Shown here: in pieces, positions 51,099 through 59,281 of the stretch
Layout: each line of letters begins with the position of its first letter
Position numbering within the stretch: the stretch's first letter is position 1
Assembly (NCBI GenBank): GCA_015069695.1
Contig: JADCRZ010000002.1
Location: 62,001-126,000 of the forward strand
Source of the DNA: Williamsia sp.
GTDB lineage: Bacteria; Bacteroidota; Bacteroidia; Chitinophagales; Chitinophagaceae
DNA: 64,000 nucleotides
Reading direction: 5' to 3'
Notes under the pieces: model-generated
Seen by the model: the letters and a program-made list of their open reading frames with translations, nothing else
Databases searched by the model: none
What the model was told of the DNA's origin: nothing
Position numbers and translations under genes: made by a program

Positions 51099-52571
51099 AT
51101 GAAAACCTTACAGAATTACATCGGGGCCCAGTGGACGGATAGTGTCTGCAAAGAAACCCTTGATGTGGTGAACCCGGCAACGGGCGATGTTATGGCGCGG
51201 GTTCCTTTTGGCCCGGAAACAAGCGCTGATGTTGACACGGCCGTGCAGGCGGCCCAGGCAGCTTATCTTGAATGGAAGGCCGTGCCCGTGCTCCGGCGCA
51301 TACAGCCCCTGTTCAAGTTCAAGCAACTGCTGGAAGAAAACCGGGAAGAACTGGCAAAAATGATCACCCAGGAATGTGGTAAAACCCTGGCTGAATCCAT
51401 CGGTGAATTACAGCGGGCCATCGAAAATGTGGAAGTGGCCAGCGCCGCACCCATGCTGATGCAAAGCGAATTCCTGGAGAACATCGCTACCGGCATTGAT
51501 GAATACATGATCCGCCAGCCCCTGGGTGTAACGGCCTGCATTGCGCCGTTTAATTTTCCGGCCATGATCTCATTCTGGTTCCTGCCCTATGCCATCGCCT
51601 GCGGCAACAGCATGATCATAAAGCCTTCTGAAAAAGTGCCCATGACCATGGTGAAAATCTTTGAACTGATCGACCAGCTGGAGCTTCCAAAGGGCCTGCT
51701 CAACATGGTACATGGCGGCAAGGACAGTGTGGATGCCATCCTGGACCACCCGCTGATCAAGTCTGTTTCCTTTGTAGGAAGCACGCCGGTAGCCAAATAC
51801 ATCTATGCACGCGCTACTGCCAACGGCAAACGGGTGCAGGCACAGGGCGGCGCCAAAAACCCGGTTGTTGTGCTGCCCGATGCAGATGTTGAAATGACTT
51901 CACAGATCATTACAGATAGCGTGTTCGGCTGCGCCGGTCAGCGCTGCCTGGCAGCATCGGTCGTGATTACGGTCGATGAAAGTGAAAAGATCCGTGAATC
52001 GTTGTATGAATCTGCCAAAGCCAGGGCCGTAGGTTACGGGCTCAACAAAGGCGTGGAAATGGGACCGGTGATCAGTCCGGAAAGCAAATCCCGCATCGAA
52101 CACCTGATCGGTAAAGGGGTGCAGGAAGGGGGCTCTGTGCTGCTGGATGGCCGCAATACCAAGATCGCAGATTATGAAAGGGGGAATTTTATTCAGCCTA
52201 CTATCTTGGAAAACCTGCCGTTGGGGGGCGAACTGATCAAAACAGAAATCTTTGGTCCGGTGATGACCCTGCTGCACATGAAAACGGTAGACGATGCCAT
52301 TCAGTTTATCAATGGGGGCGCATACGGCAACATGGCTTGCTTGTTTACATCAAGCGGTTCCAGTGCCCGTAAGTTCAGGCATGAAGCCATGGCCGGCAAT
52401 ATCGGCATCAACATCGGCATTGCTGCACCCATGGCCCAGTTCCCGTTCAGTGGCTGGAAAGAAAGCTTTTTCGGCGACCTGCACGGACAAGGCAAGCATG
52501 CCATCGAATTTTTTACCCAAACCAAAGTAGTTGTTGAACGCTGGCCCAAGGAGTGGTCAAGAAAATTTTAA
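51099..52571 (+). CDS. mmsA: CoA-acylating methylmalonate/malonate-semialdehyde dehydrogenase
   Basis: 490 residues from the ATG at 51099 ([15 protein letters not shown]), the normal family start. An ATG at 51069 (10 residues longer) is possible; the frame reaching 50973 only translates a palindromic repeat and is rejected. Aldehyde dehydrogenase fold, with [44 protein letters not shown] and the nucleophile Cys283 in [13 protein letters not shown], a signature of the CoA-dependent MmsA/IolA group. In inositol catabolism it turns malonate semialdehyde into acetyl-CoA and CO2 with CoA and NAD. It lies 5 bases upstream of iolE. Confidence 0.94.
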   Translation: MKTLQNYIGAQWTDSVCKETLDVVNPATGDVMARVPFGPETSADVDTAVQAAQAAYLEWKAVPVLRRIQPLFKFKQLLEENREELAKMITQECGKTLAESIGELQRAIENVEVASAAPMLMQSEFLENIATGIDEYMIRQPLGVTACIAPFNFPAMISFWFLPYAIACGNSMIIKPSEKVPMTMVKIFELIDQLELPKGLLNMVHGGKDSVDAILDHPLIKSVSFVGSTPVAKYIYARATANGKRVQAQGGAKNPVVVLPDADVEMTSQIITDSVFGCAGQRCLAASVVITVDESEKIRESLYESAKARAVGYGLNKGVEMGPVISPESKSRIEHLIGKGVQEGGSVLLDGRNTKIADYERGNFIQPTILENLPLGGELIKTEIFGPVMTLLHMKTVDDAIQFINGGAYGNMACLFTSSGSSARKFRHEAMAGNIGINIGIAAPMAQFPFSGWKESFFGDLHGQGKHAIEFFTQTKVVVERWPKEWSRKF

Positions 52572-52576
52572 GCTGC

Positions 52577-53485
52577 ATGCAGGAAATAGAAATTGCGAAT
52601 GCGCCCTGCTCCTGGGGGGCGCTGGAGTTTGACCTGGAAGGCAAGCCCTTGGGCTATGAACAGGTGCTCGACGAGATAAAAGAAACCGGCTACAAAGGCA
52701 CAGAGTTGGGTGACTGGGGGTTTATGCCCACCGATCCGGCAGCCCTGCACAAAGAAGTTGAGCAACGCGGACTGGAACTGCTCGGCGCCTTTGTGCCGGT
52801 GGCACTGGCTGAACCCGCAGCCCATGATGCAGGTATCCAAAAAGCTTTAAAGGTGGCGCAGTTGATGGTAGAAGCCGGCTACAAAAACGCGTTCATCGTA
52901 TTGGCCGATGAAAACGGCAGCATAACCGGGCGCACAAAAAATGCAGGACGGATCAGGGAAGGGCAGGGCCTCTCCCCAGCCGCGATGCAAACTTTTGCGC
53001 AGGGTGCAGAAAAGGTAGCCAGGGCTGTAAAGGATGCGTGGGGACTGCGCACGGTATTTCACCACCATTGCGCCGGATACATCGAAACACCTGCGGAGAT
53101 TGATGCACTCATGAAGGAGACCGACCCCGGCCTGCTGGGACTTTGCTTCGACACAGGGCATTACTTATTTGGCGGTGGTAAAGATCCGCTTGAGGTGCTG
53201 AAGAAATGGGGCGACAGGATTTGGCACGTACACTTCAAAGATTTTTCACCGGCAGTGGCGCAAGAAGGAGCAGCAGCCGGCTGGGATTATTTCGAAGCCG
53301 TAGCCCATGGTGTGTTCTGCGAATTAGGCAAGGGGGCCGTTGATTTCGGGGCTGTAAAAGTTTTTCTGGAAGAGAAAGGGTACCGGGGCTGGATCGTAGT
53401 GGAACAGGATGTACTGCCGGGCATGGGTAACCCCAAGCTATATGCGCAGAACAACCGGAACTACCTGCACAGCATCGGACTGTAA
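52577..53485 (+). CDS. iolE: TIM-barrel dehydratase/isomerase, IolE-like (myo-inosose-2 dehydratase)
   Basis: 302 residues from the ATG at 52577, 5 bases after the mmsA stop; the GTG at 52553 would overlap mmsA. The AP-endonuclease-2-type TIM barrel is shown by EIANAPCSWGALEFDLEG, YKGTELGDWGFMP, FHHHCAGYIETPAEIDALM, LGLCFDTGHYLFGGGKDPLEVL, IWHVHFKDF and IVVEQDVL, which together supply the Glu, Asp, His and Glu metal ligands. IolE dehydrates scyllo-inosose to the trihydroxycyclohexanedione used by IolD. The step is otherwise missing from the cluster, which supports the call; an IolI- or IolH-like isomerase is the alternative. Confidence 0.85.
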   Translation: MQEIEIANAPCSWGALEFDLEGKPLGYEQVLDEIKETGYKGTELGDWGFMPTDPAALHKEVEQRGLELLGAFVPVALAEPAAHDAGIQKALKVAQLMVEAGYKNAFIVLADENGSITGRTKNAGRIREGQGLSPAAMQTFAQGAEKVARAVKDAWGLRTVFHHHCAGYIETPAEIDALMKETDPGLLGLCFDTGHYLFGGGKDPLEVLKKWGDRIWHVHFKDFSPAVAQEGAAAGWDYFEAVAHGVFCELGKGAVDFGAVKVFLEEKGYRGWIVVEQDVLPGMGNPKLYAQNNRNYLHSIGL

Positions 53486-53536
53486 GAACCCGGTACCCTA
53501 TAAAATATTATTCCCATTTTATTCTAAAACCATCTC

Positions 53537-54571
53537 ATGGAGCATGTAAATATAGCCCTGCTGGGCATGGGCCGGATCGGCAAGATTCATTTCAAAAATA
53601 TCACCCAGCGCTTTCCCCGGGCCAGCGTGGTCGCTGTTGCCGATCCGCAGCTGGATGAAGCACAGTTCGCCAGTCAGTATGGGCAGGGTGCCCGATTTTT
53701 CCGCAATCCGGAAGAAGCCATTGGCCACCCGCAGGTAAACGCCGTGCTGATCTGTACGCCCACCAGCTCGCATGCCGACCTGGTGGAAAAAGCCGCCACA
53801 GCAGGAAAAGCCATCTTCTGCGAAAAACCGCTGGATCTGTCGCTGGAGCGCACGGCTGCCCTGGTAGACCGCACAGGAGAAACAGGTGTAAAGCTGATGC
53901 TGGGTTTTAACCGGCGCTTTGATCCTGACTTTATGCAGGCCCGCCAATCAGTAGCAGCAGGCAAAATCGGAGAAGTGCATATTGTCAAGATCACCAGCCG
54001 CGACCCAGGTCTGCCGCCGATCGACTATATCAAAAATTCAGGAGGTCTGTTTATGGACATGGCCATTCACGATTTTGACATGGCCCGCTATATCAGCGGA
54101 AAAAAAGTAGTGGAGGTATATGCAAAGGGGCTCGTGCGGCACGATCCGGCCGTAGCTGATGCGGGCGACATCGATACGGCGCTTACCACCCTTGTTTTTG
54201 AAGACGGCACCTGTGCTGTAATAGACAACAGCCGCAAGGCAGTATATGGATACGACCAGCGCCTGGAAGTCTTTGGCAGCAACGGCATGATCCAGGTCGA
54301 GAACAACCAGCACCACCGCAACATTATCTCGGATGCAGCCGGCATCCACCATGCATTGCCGTTAGACTTTTTTATGGACAGGTATGAAAAATCATATCTT
54401 AAGGAAATAGAATTGTTTATTGATGCGCTTCTTCACAACAAAGAAATGCCTGTAAGCGGCAGTGATGGCCTGCAGGCTACCCTGATCGCGACTGCGGCCA
54501 AACTATCTATGCAAAAGGGAGAACCTGTAAAGCTGGCCGGGATAGAAGCCGGTATATTGGAAAGTATTTAG
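53537..54571 (+). CDS. iolG: inositol dehydrogenase, paralogue 1
   Basis: 344 residues of the Gfo/Idh/MocA family. The N-terminal Rossmann fold has NIALLGMGRIGKIHFKN; FCEKPLDLS carries the catalytic Lys of the EKP motif; VKLMLGFNRRFDPDF and GGLFMDMAIHDFDMARYI (catalytic Asp and His) are typical of IolG. It oxidises myo-inositol to scyllo-inosose with NAD. It is followed after 5 bases by a close paralogue. Which of the two takes myo-inositol and which another isomer (scyllo or D-chiro) cannot be read from the sequence. Confidence 0.92.
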   Translation: MEHVNIALLGMGRIGKIHFKNITQRFPRASVVAVADPQLDEAQFASQYGQGARFFRNPEEAIGHPQVNAVLICTPTSSHADLVEKAATAGKAIFCEKPLDLSLERTAALVDRTGETGVKLMLGFNRRFDPDFMQARQSVAAGKIGEVHIVKITSRDPGLPPIDYIKNSGGLFMDMAIHDFDMARYISGKKVVEVYAKGLVRHDPAVADAGDIDTALTTLVFEDGTCAVIDNSRKAVYGYDQRLEVFGSNGMIQVENNQHHRNIISDAAGIHHALPLDFFMDRYEKSYLKEIELFIDALLHNKEMPVSGSDGLQATLIATAAKLSMQKGEPVKLAGIEAGILESI

Positions 54572-54576
54572 CAGCA

Positions 54577-55593
54577 ATGAAAAAATTAAAGCTAGCCCTT
54601 TTAGGCATGGGCCGGATGGGAAAGACGCATTACCGGAACATCCAGCAATCCAGTGCCGGTGCTTCCATCGTGGTGGTGGCTGATCCCCTGTACCAACCAG
54701 CAGCAGGGGAATTTGGCCCGGAGGTCAGCTTTGTGCGCGACCCGGAAGAAGCGATTGCCCACCCCGATGTAGACGCCGTGATCGTTGCTACGCCTACGGA
54801 CACCCATGCCGGTATGGTTGAAAAAGCCATTGCTCATGGCAAGCCGGTCTTTTGCGAAAAACCGCTTGACCTTTCCCTGCGAAAAACAGCGGCTATCGAA
54901 GCCTTGGCAAGAAGCAGGGGCGTAAAGCTGATGCTGGGTTTCAACCGGCGCTTTGATCCGGATTTTATCCAGGCCCGACGGGCTGTGCAGGAAGGCCGGA
55001 TCGGGAAGGTGCATATAGTAAAAATCACCAACCGCGATCCTGATCTGCCACCCATCCCATTCCTGAAAACATCCGGCGGCCTGTTCATGGATTTTTCTAT
55101 CCACGATTTTGACATGGCGCGTTATATCACCGGCAGGAATGTGATAGAAGTATTTGCCCGTGGCGCAGCCCTGATAGACCCGGCTGTGGCCACCGGAGCA
55201 AATGACATAGACACAGCCCTGATCACGCTTACACTGGACGATGGCAGCTGGGCCCTGATAGACAACAGCCGCAAAGCCGTATTTGGTTATGACCAGCGCC
55301 TGGAAATTTTTGGGGAGGCCGGCATGATCCAGGTTGATAACAATACTTACCACCGCAACGTCCGCGCTGATGCAGCTGGCATCCACCATGCACTCCCGCT
55401 GCATGCATTTCCTGAACGCTATGCCCGCTCTTACGTAAACGAAATAGAAGCGTTTGTGCAAACCATCCTGCGCGGAGAAGAGCCGCCTGCTACGGCCGCA
55501 GACAGTTTACAGGCAACGCTGGCCGCCGTAGCGGCCAACAGATCGATGCAGGAAAACCGGCCGGTGAAGCTGTCGGAGATCGGGCTTGACTAA
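54577..55593 (+). CDS. iolG: inositol dehydrogenase, paralogue 2
   Basis: 338 residues, colinear with the preceding gene and clearly a tandem duplicate: LALLGMGRMGKTHYRN, FCEKPLDLSLRKTAAIE, VKLMLGFNRRFDPDF and GGLFMDFSIHDFDMARYITG are shared almost word for word. The differences are spread over the N-terminal half and the substrate-facing strand around IPFLKTSGG. Probably an isomer-specific partner (for example scyllo- or D-chiro-inositol dehydrogenase). It lies 5 bases after paralogue 1 and 39 bases before the LacI-family gene. Confidence 0.92.
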   Translation: MKKLKLALLGMGRMGKTHYRNIQQSSAGASIVVVADPLYQPAAGEFGPEVSFVRDPEEAIAHPDVDAVIVATPTDTHAGMVEKAIAHGKPVFCEKPLDLSLRKTAAIEALARSRGVKLMLGFNRRFDPDFIQARRAVQEGRIGKVHIVKITNRDPDLPPIPFLKTSGGLFMDFSIHDFDMARYITGRNVIEVFARGAALIDPAVATGANDIDTALITLTLDDGSWALIDNSRKAVFGYDQRLEIFGEAGMIQVDNNTYHRNVRADAAGIHHALPLHAFPERYARSYVNEIEAFVQTILRGEEPPATAADSLQATLAAVAANRSMQENRPVKLSEIGLD

Positions 55594-55632
55594 TGCCCGC
55601 GCTGCTATTGCAATAGGACTTATTTTTGAAAA

Positions 55633-56679
55633 ATGAAGAAAGCATCGATCAAGGATATTGCAAAGCAAATCGGTGTTTCGGCCACAACTGTCTCCATTGT
55701 TTTAAACGGACAAGGAAAAGAAAGAAAGATCAGCGACCGCATCATAGCTGAAATAAGCAAGGTGGCTGATCAGCTCAATTACCGGCCCAACCAGTTTGCC
55801 AAGGGATTGCGTACCGGCAAAACACATACGCTGGGCCTGATCGTAGACGATATTTCCAACTTTTTTTTTGGCCACCTGGCCCGCGTCGTGGAAGAAGAAG
55901 CCAACAAGCTGGGCTATACGGTGATGTTCTGCAGCAGCGAAAACAACGAAGGCAAGGCCCGCAATGCCCTGGGCTCCCTGCTTGAAAAGCAGATGGACGG
56001 TCTCATTATAGCACCTACTTCCGGCATGCTCCCTGAGATAGAAAAACTGGGCAAAGAGAAAAAACCGCTGGTACTCATTGACCGCTATTTTCCGCATGTG
56101 CCTGGCAGTTATGTTACCATCGATAATTTTAAAGGAGCTTACGACAGCGTTGCACACCTGGTAAAGCAAGGCTACCGTTCTATCGCGCTGGTCACCAACG
56201 AAACGAGCCAGCTCCAGCTCGGTGACCGCCTCGAAGGTTATACTGCCGCGCTCACGAAACACAAGCTCTCTTTTCAACCCAGACTGGTAAAACAAATCCC
56301 CTTTGGCTCTACGGAACAAAAGACCATCAAAGAAATTGAAAGCTTTGTAAAAGCGCATCCCTCCATCGATGCCATCTTATTTACCTCCAACAACATCGGC
56401 ATTCCCGGACTGGAAAGCCTGCGCAATCTCCGGAAGCAAGTGCCCGCCGATATAGCCATCGTTTGCTTCGACGACAATGATCTCTTCCGCCTCGCTTCCC
56501 CCGGCATCACCGTCGTCTCACAACCCATCAAAGCCATCGGCAAAAAAGCCCTGGACATCCTCCTCACCCAGATCGAGGGAAAGCAAACCGGCCCTACGCA
56601 TGTGGTATTAAAGCCCAATCTGGTTGTACGGGATTCAACGCCGGGTAAATCATGGTTCAAGACTTTCCCCGTTGTTTGA
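55633..56679 (+). CDS. LacI-family transcriptional regulator of the iol locus
   Basis: 348 residues. The helix-turn-helix is at 4-25 (SIKDIAKQIGVSATTVSIVLNG), followed by the hinge region ISDRIIAEISKVADQLNYRPNQFAKGLRTGKTHTLGLIV. The periplasmic-binding-protein-like core includes DDISNFFFGHLARVVEEEANKLGYTVMFCSS, LVLIDRYFP, YVTIDNFKGAYDSVAHLVKQGYRSIALVT and VCFDDNDLFRLASPGITVVSQPIKAIGKKALDIL. It is the last gene of the iol operon, and LacI-type palindromes stand at 39833 and 41578, so autoregulated repression relieved by an inositol metabolite is likely. It overlaps the convergent sulfatase gene by 23 bases. Confidence 0.93.
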   Translation: MKKASIKDIAKQIGVSATTVSIVLNGQGKERKISDRIIAEISKVADQLNYRPNQFAKGLRTGKTHTLGLIVDDISNFFFGHLARVVEEEANKLGYTVMFCSSENNEGKARNALGSLLEKQMDGLIIAPTSGMLPEIEKLGKEKKPLVLIDRYFPHVPGSYVTIDNFKGAYDSVAHLVKQGYRSIALVTNETSQLQLGDRLEGYTAALTKHKLSFQPRLVKQIPFGSTEQKTIKEIESFVKAHPSIDAILFTSNNIGIPGLESLRNLRKQVPADIAIVCFDDNDLFRLASPGITVVSQPIKAIGKKALDILLTQIEGKQTGPTHVVLKPNLVVRDSTPGKSWFKTFPVV

Positions 56680-58171
56680 TCTGCCCGATCATGTCCTGCA
56701 TCTTTTTTGCCTGGTTGGGGTAGGTGCCGGATACATCGTGCTGCTCTGCGGGATCTTTGGTCAGGTTGTATAGTTGTCCCTGTTTGCCCAGGCCGGTGGG
56801 GATCTTTTTGTCTTTTAGCCAGGCGGGAGCTTCTTTTTCCTGCGGGGCGATCCATTTCCAGTTGCCCCATCTGAGTGCCAAGGTAAAAGATTCTTCGAGC
56901 ATCGTTGGGCGGCCCCGTTGGGAGCGGCCCAGCCAGGTATCCAGCATGTCGAAGCTGTCGGGGGCTGAAGATGCCGGCAGTTCCTGGGCCGTGAGGCTTG
57001 CCAGCGATGCGAATAAATCTACCTGGTTTACCAACGCTCGACTCCTTCCTGGCTTTACTGTGCCGGGCCAGTACACGATGGTAGGTACGCGGGTTCCTGC
57101 TTCGTACGCGCTGTATTTTCCGCCTTTGTAAGGGCCGCCGGATTGGTGATGGACAGCCAGTTCTTCGGCATGGTCATCGTAGCCATCATCCAGCACGGGG
57201 CCGTTGTCGCTGGTGAAGATGACGAGGGTGTTTTTTAAAAGACCCTGTTTCTCCAGCATGTTGATCACCTCACCGGTTATCCAATCCATTTGTACGATGG
57301 CGTCACCCCTGCTGCCCATTTTGGTAGCCCCCCTGAAACGGGGATGGGGATCGCGGGGAACATGGATGTCGGTATAGGAGAGATAAAGAAAAAAAGGTTT
57401 GTCCTTTTGCTGCGCGAGAAATTGCTGTGTTTTCTGTGTCAGCACGTCAACCATTTCTCTGTCCTTCCAGCGGGCAGCCTGTCCGCCCGACATATACCCG
57501 ATGCGGCTGATCCCGTCAACAATGGTATTGCTGTGTTGGGTATCGGCTTTGAATTTGAGCAGATCGGGGCGCTCCAGTCCGGTAGGGTCTGTGCCAATCT
57601 TGTGGTTATAATTGACTGTAATCGGATCGCTTGGGTCGAGGTTTACAACCGCGCCGTTTTCTACATACACGGTGGGGACCCTGTCCAGCGTGGCAGGAAT
57701 GATAAAAGAATAGTTGAAGCCCACTTCAGCAGGGCCTGGTTTGATCGGTTCGTTCCAGTTGATGGTTCCGTTGCCCAGCCCAAGATGCCATTTGCCGATC
57801 ACAGCCGTGTTATACCCGGCTTGCTGCAGCATAGCAGGCAGGGTAGGGGTGCCGGGTCTGATCAGCAGGGGCGCATCGCCGGGCAGGATGGCCGCTTCGT
57901 TCCTGAATGCATAACTGCCTGTGAGCAGGGAAAACCGGGAGGGCGTGCAGGTAGCCGCCGTGCAATGCCCATCTGTAAACCGAAGGCCGTTCTTCGCCAG
58001 CTTATCCACATTCGGCGTGTGTACCTGTGTGGCTCCGTAACATCCCAGATCGCCATAACCGAGATCGTCCACATACAGGATAACGATATTGGGTTTGCTC
58101 AGGGGCTTGTTCTGCGCCAGCAGGCTGAGCGGCCATGCAAATACACAAATTATAATCAGATACTTCAACAT
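56657..58171 (-). CDS. secreted sulfatase (arylsulfatase family, Cys type)
   Basis: 504 residues from the ATG at 58171 (signal peptide MLKYLIIICVFAWPLSLLAQ); the upstream GTG at 58192 is not needed. NIVILYVDDLGYGDLGCYG gives the metal-binding Asp pair (35/36). The formylglycine site is CTPSR, with Cys75, followed by LLTGSYAFR. Further family features are VIGKWHLG and VIFTSDNGPVLD. It would remove sulfate from a carbohydrate or aryl ester in the periplasm after maturation by a formylglycine-generating enzyme, which is not seen here. It faces the LacI gene tail to tail with a 23-base overlap. A link to sulfated inositols or to the downstream rhamnosidase is speculative. Confidence 0.93.
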   Translation of the reverse strand: MLKYLIIICVFAWPLSLLAQNKPLSKPNIVILYVDDLGYGDLGCYGATQVHTPNVDKLAKNGLRFTDGHCTAATCTPSRFSLLTGSYAFRNEAAILPGDAPLLIRPGTPTLPAMLQQAGYNTAVIGKWHLGLGNGTINWNEPIKPGPAEVGFNYSFIIPATLDRVPTVYVENGAVVNLDPSDPITVNYNHKIGTDPTGLERPDLLKFKADTQHSNTIVDGISRIGYMSGGQAARWKDREMVDVLTQKTQQFLAQQKDKPFFLYLSYTDIHVPRDPHPRFRGATKMGSRGDAIVQMDWITGEVINMLEKQGLLKNTLVIFTSDNGPVLDDGYDDHAEELAVHHQSGGPYKGGKYSAYEAGTRVPTIVYWPGTVKPGRSRALVNQVDLFASLASLTAQELPASSAPDSFDMLDTWLGRSQRGRPTMLEESFTLALRWGNWKWIAPQEKEAPAWLKDKKIPTGLGKQGQLYNLTKDPAEQHDVSGTYPNQAKKMQDMIGQIKQRGKS

Positions 58172-58483
58172 GTTGAGGAGATTGAGATACACATATTTGT
58201 ATCAGCACGAAGATGTGAAATACCCGGTACTTATACCAAAATGAATTGGTTGGTATGGCATGCATCGTAGACCCACTCCTGCCCCTCCCTAGAGGGGATA
58301 AGAAGGGCACTTGTATTATCCCCTCCTGGGAGGGGCAGAGGTGGGTTCCTGCTGTCATGTGTTTTATGTACGTATTTCACTTACCCCTTCTCACCAATTA
58401 CTCACCACTAAATTCAACCCGGTATTATATAAAAAAGAGGAGAAAACAATTGTGTCTTGGAATGAACTTAAAAGCTTCCTTCT
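58172..58483. other. 312-base region upstream of the sulfatase
   Basis: No gene. It holds palindromic repeat copy 4 (58271-58348), a near-palindrome GATACACATATTTGTATC at 58186-58203 (one mismatched pair) just before the sulfatase start, and an inverted repeat ATACCAA/TTGGTAT (58233-58239 and 58250-58256). Either of the last two could be a regulator site; neither matches the LacI-type operators at 39.8 and 41.6 kb. Confidence 0.45.
58271..58348. repeat. GC-rich palindromic intergenic repeat, copy 4
   Basis: Left arm ACCCACTCCTGCCCCTCC, right arm GGAGGGGCAGAGGTGGGT, with the spacer TAAGAAGGGCACTTGTATTA, very like that of copy 3. The inner left palindrome has decayed (CCCCTCCCTAGAGGGG). Confidence 0.87.
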
Positions 58484-59275
58484 CTACAGCAAGCGCCGCA
58501 GGTAAGAGTCCGGGTTGTCGAGAAAGGTTTTGGTGATGCGGTAGTGATCGGTTTCTTTGAACTGGACAGGCTGCATGCCGTCTTCCTGGATTTCATAGAG
58601 CAGGGCGCCCGGTATGCCCATCAGGATGGGTGAATGGGTGGCTATCAGGAACTGGGTGTTGCCGTTTTTCAGGGCTTCCATGATAAAAACAATCAGCGCG
58701 AGTTGCTTGAGGGGCGAAAGCGCCGCTTCGGGCTCATCAAGCAGGTAGATGCCCTTGTCTTCAATGCGGGTTTGCAGGATTTTCAGGTAGGCTTCGCCGT
58801 GAGAAAATGCCTGCATATCCGAGCCGTAATTTTTGCGGATATCATGAAGGCGATGGTTCATGCTTTCACTCATCTGTTTGATGATGGCATCATCTACTTC
58901 TCCCTTTAGTTCATGCAGGTCCCATGCGATCTTGTTGTTTTCTTTTTCTACCCCGTTGATAAAATCACTGAAATCTTCTGCCCGGAAAAAAAATCCCTTG
59001 CTGTTTTTTCTTCCCCATTCAATGTTGAGATAGGGCTTTAATGACCTCGCCGCATCAAAACCGGCCGATGCACCAATAAAACCCCCGATCAGGGGCAGGT
59101 TAACAGCATAGGCAATGCTTTCCAGCAGGGTTGATTTACCGCATCCGTTGTCACCCACAAAGATGGTAACGCCTTTATCCAGCGTTACCTCCTTGGCAAA
59201 TTTTACCGCCGGAATATTAAAAGGGAATGGCGATTGCCGGACCGGCTTGAGTGAAAATGATTTGATGAATGGCAT
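58484..59275 (-). CDS. AAA family ATPase, ABC/RecF-like (stand-alone)
   Basis: 263 residues. Walker A is GDNGCGKST at 41-49. An ABC-signature-like AFSHGEAYLKIL lies near residue 165, Walker B is IYLLDEPEAAL near 188, and a switch His occurs in FLIATHSPILMG. This is the SMC/RecF-like group of small soluble ATPases often annotated as AAA ATPase or predicted ATPase. Homologues act alone or in DNA-linked and defence pairs; no nuclease or other partner is next to it here, so a defence role is not supported. It lies 6 bases downstream of the rhamnosidase gene, possibly only by transcriptional read-through. Confidence 0.9.
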   Translation of the reverse strand: MPFIKSFSLKPVRQSPFPFNIPAVKFAKEVTLDKGVTIFVGDNGCGKSTLLESIAYAVNLPLIGGFIGASAGFDAARSLKPYLNIEWGRKNSKGFFFRAEDFSDFINGVEKENNKIAWDLHELKGEVDDAIIKQMSESMNHRLHDIRKNYGSDMQAFSHGEAYLKILQTRIEDKGIYLLDEPEAALSPLKQLALIVFIMEALKNGNTQFLIATHSPILMGIPGALLYEIQEDGMQPVQFKETDHYRITKTFLDNPDSYLRRLL

Positions 59276-59281
59276 AGCTTG

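Noticed and set aside
18524-58348. Possible CRISPR array from repeated GC-rich units
   Set aside because: The four copies are kilobases apart, palindromic, and have no regular spacers or cas genes.
58484-59275. AAA ATPase as part of an anti-phage defence pair
   Set aside because: Neighbours are a rhamnosidase and a sulfatase; no nuclease, toxin or reverse transcriptase is adjacent.
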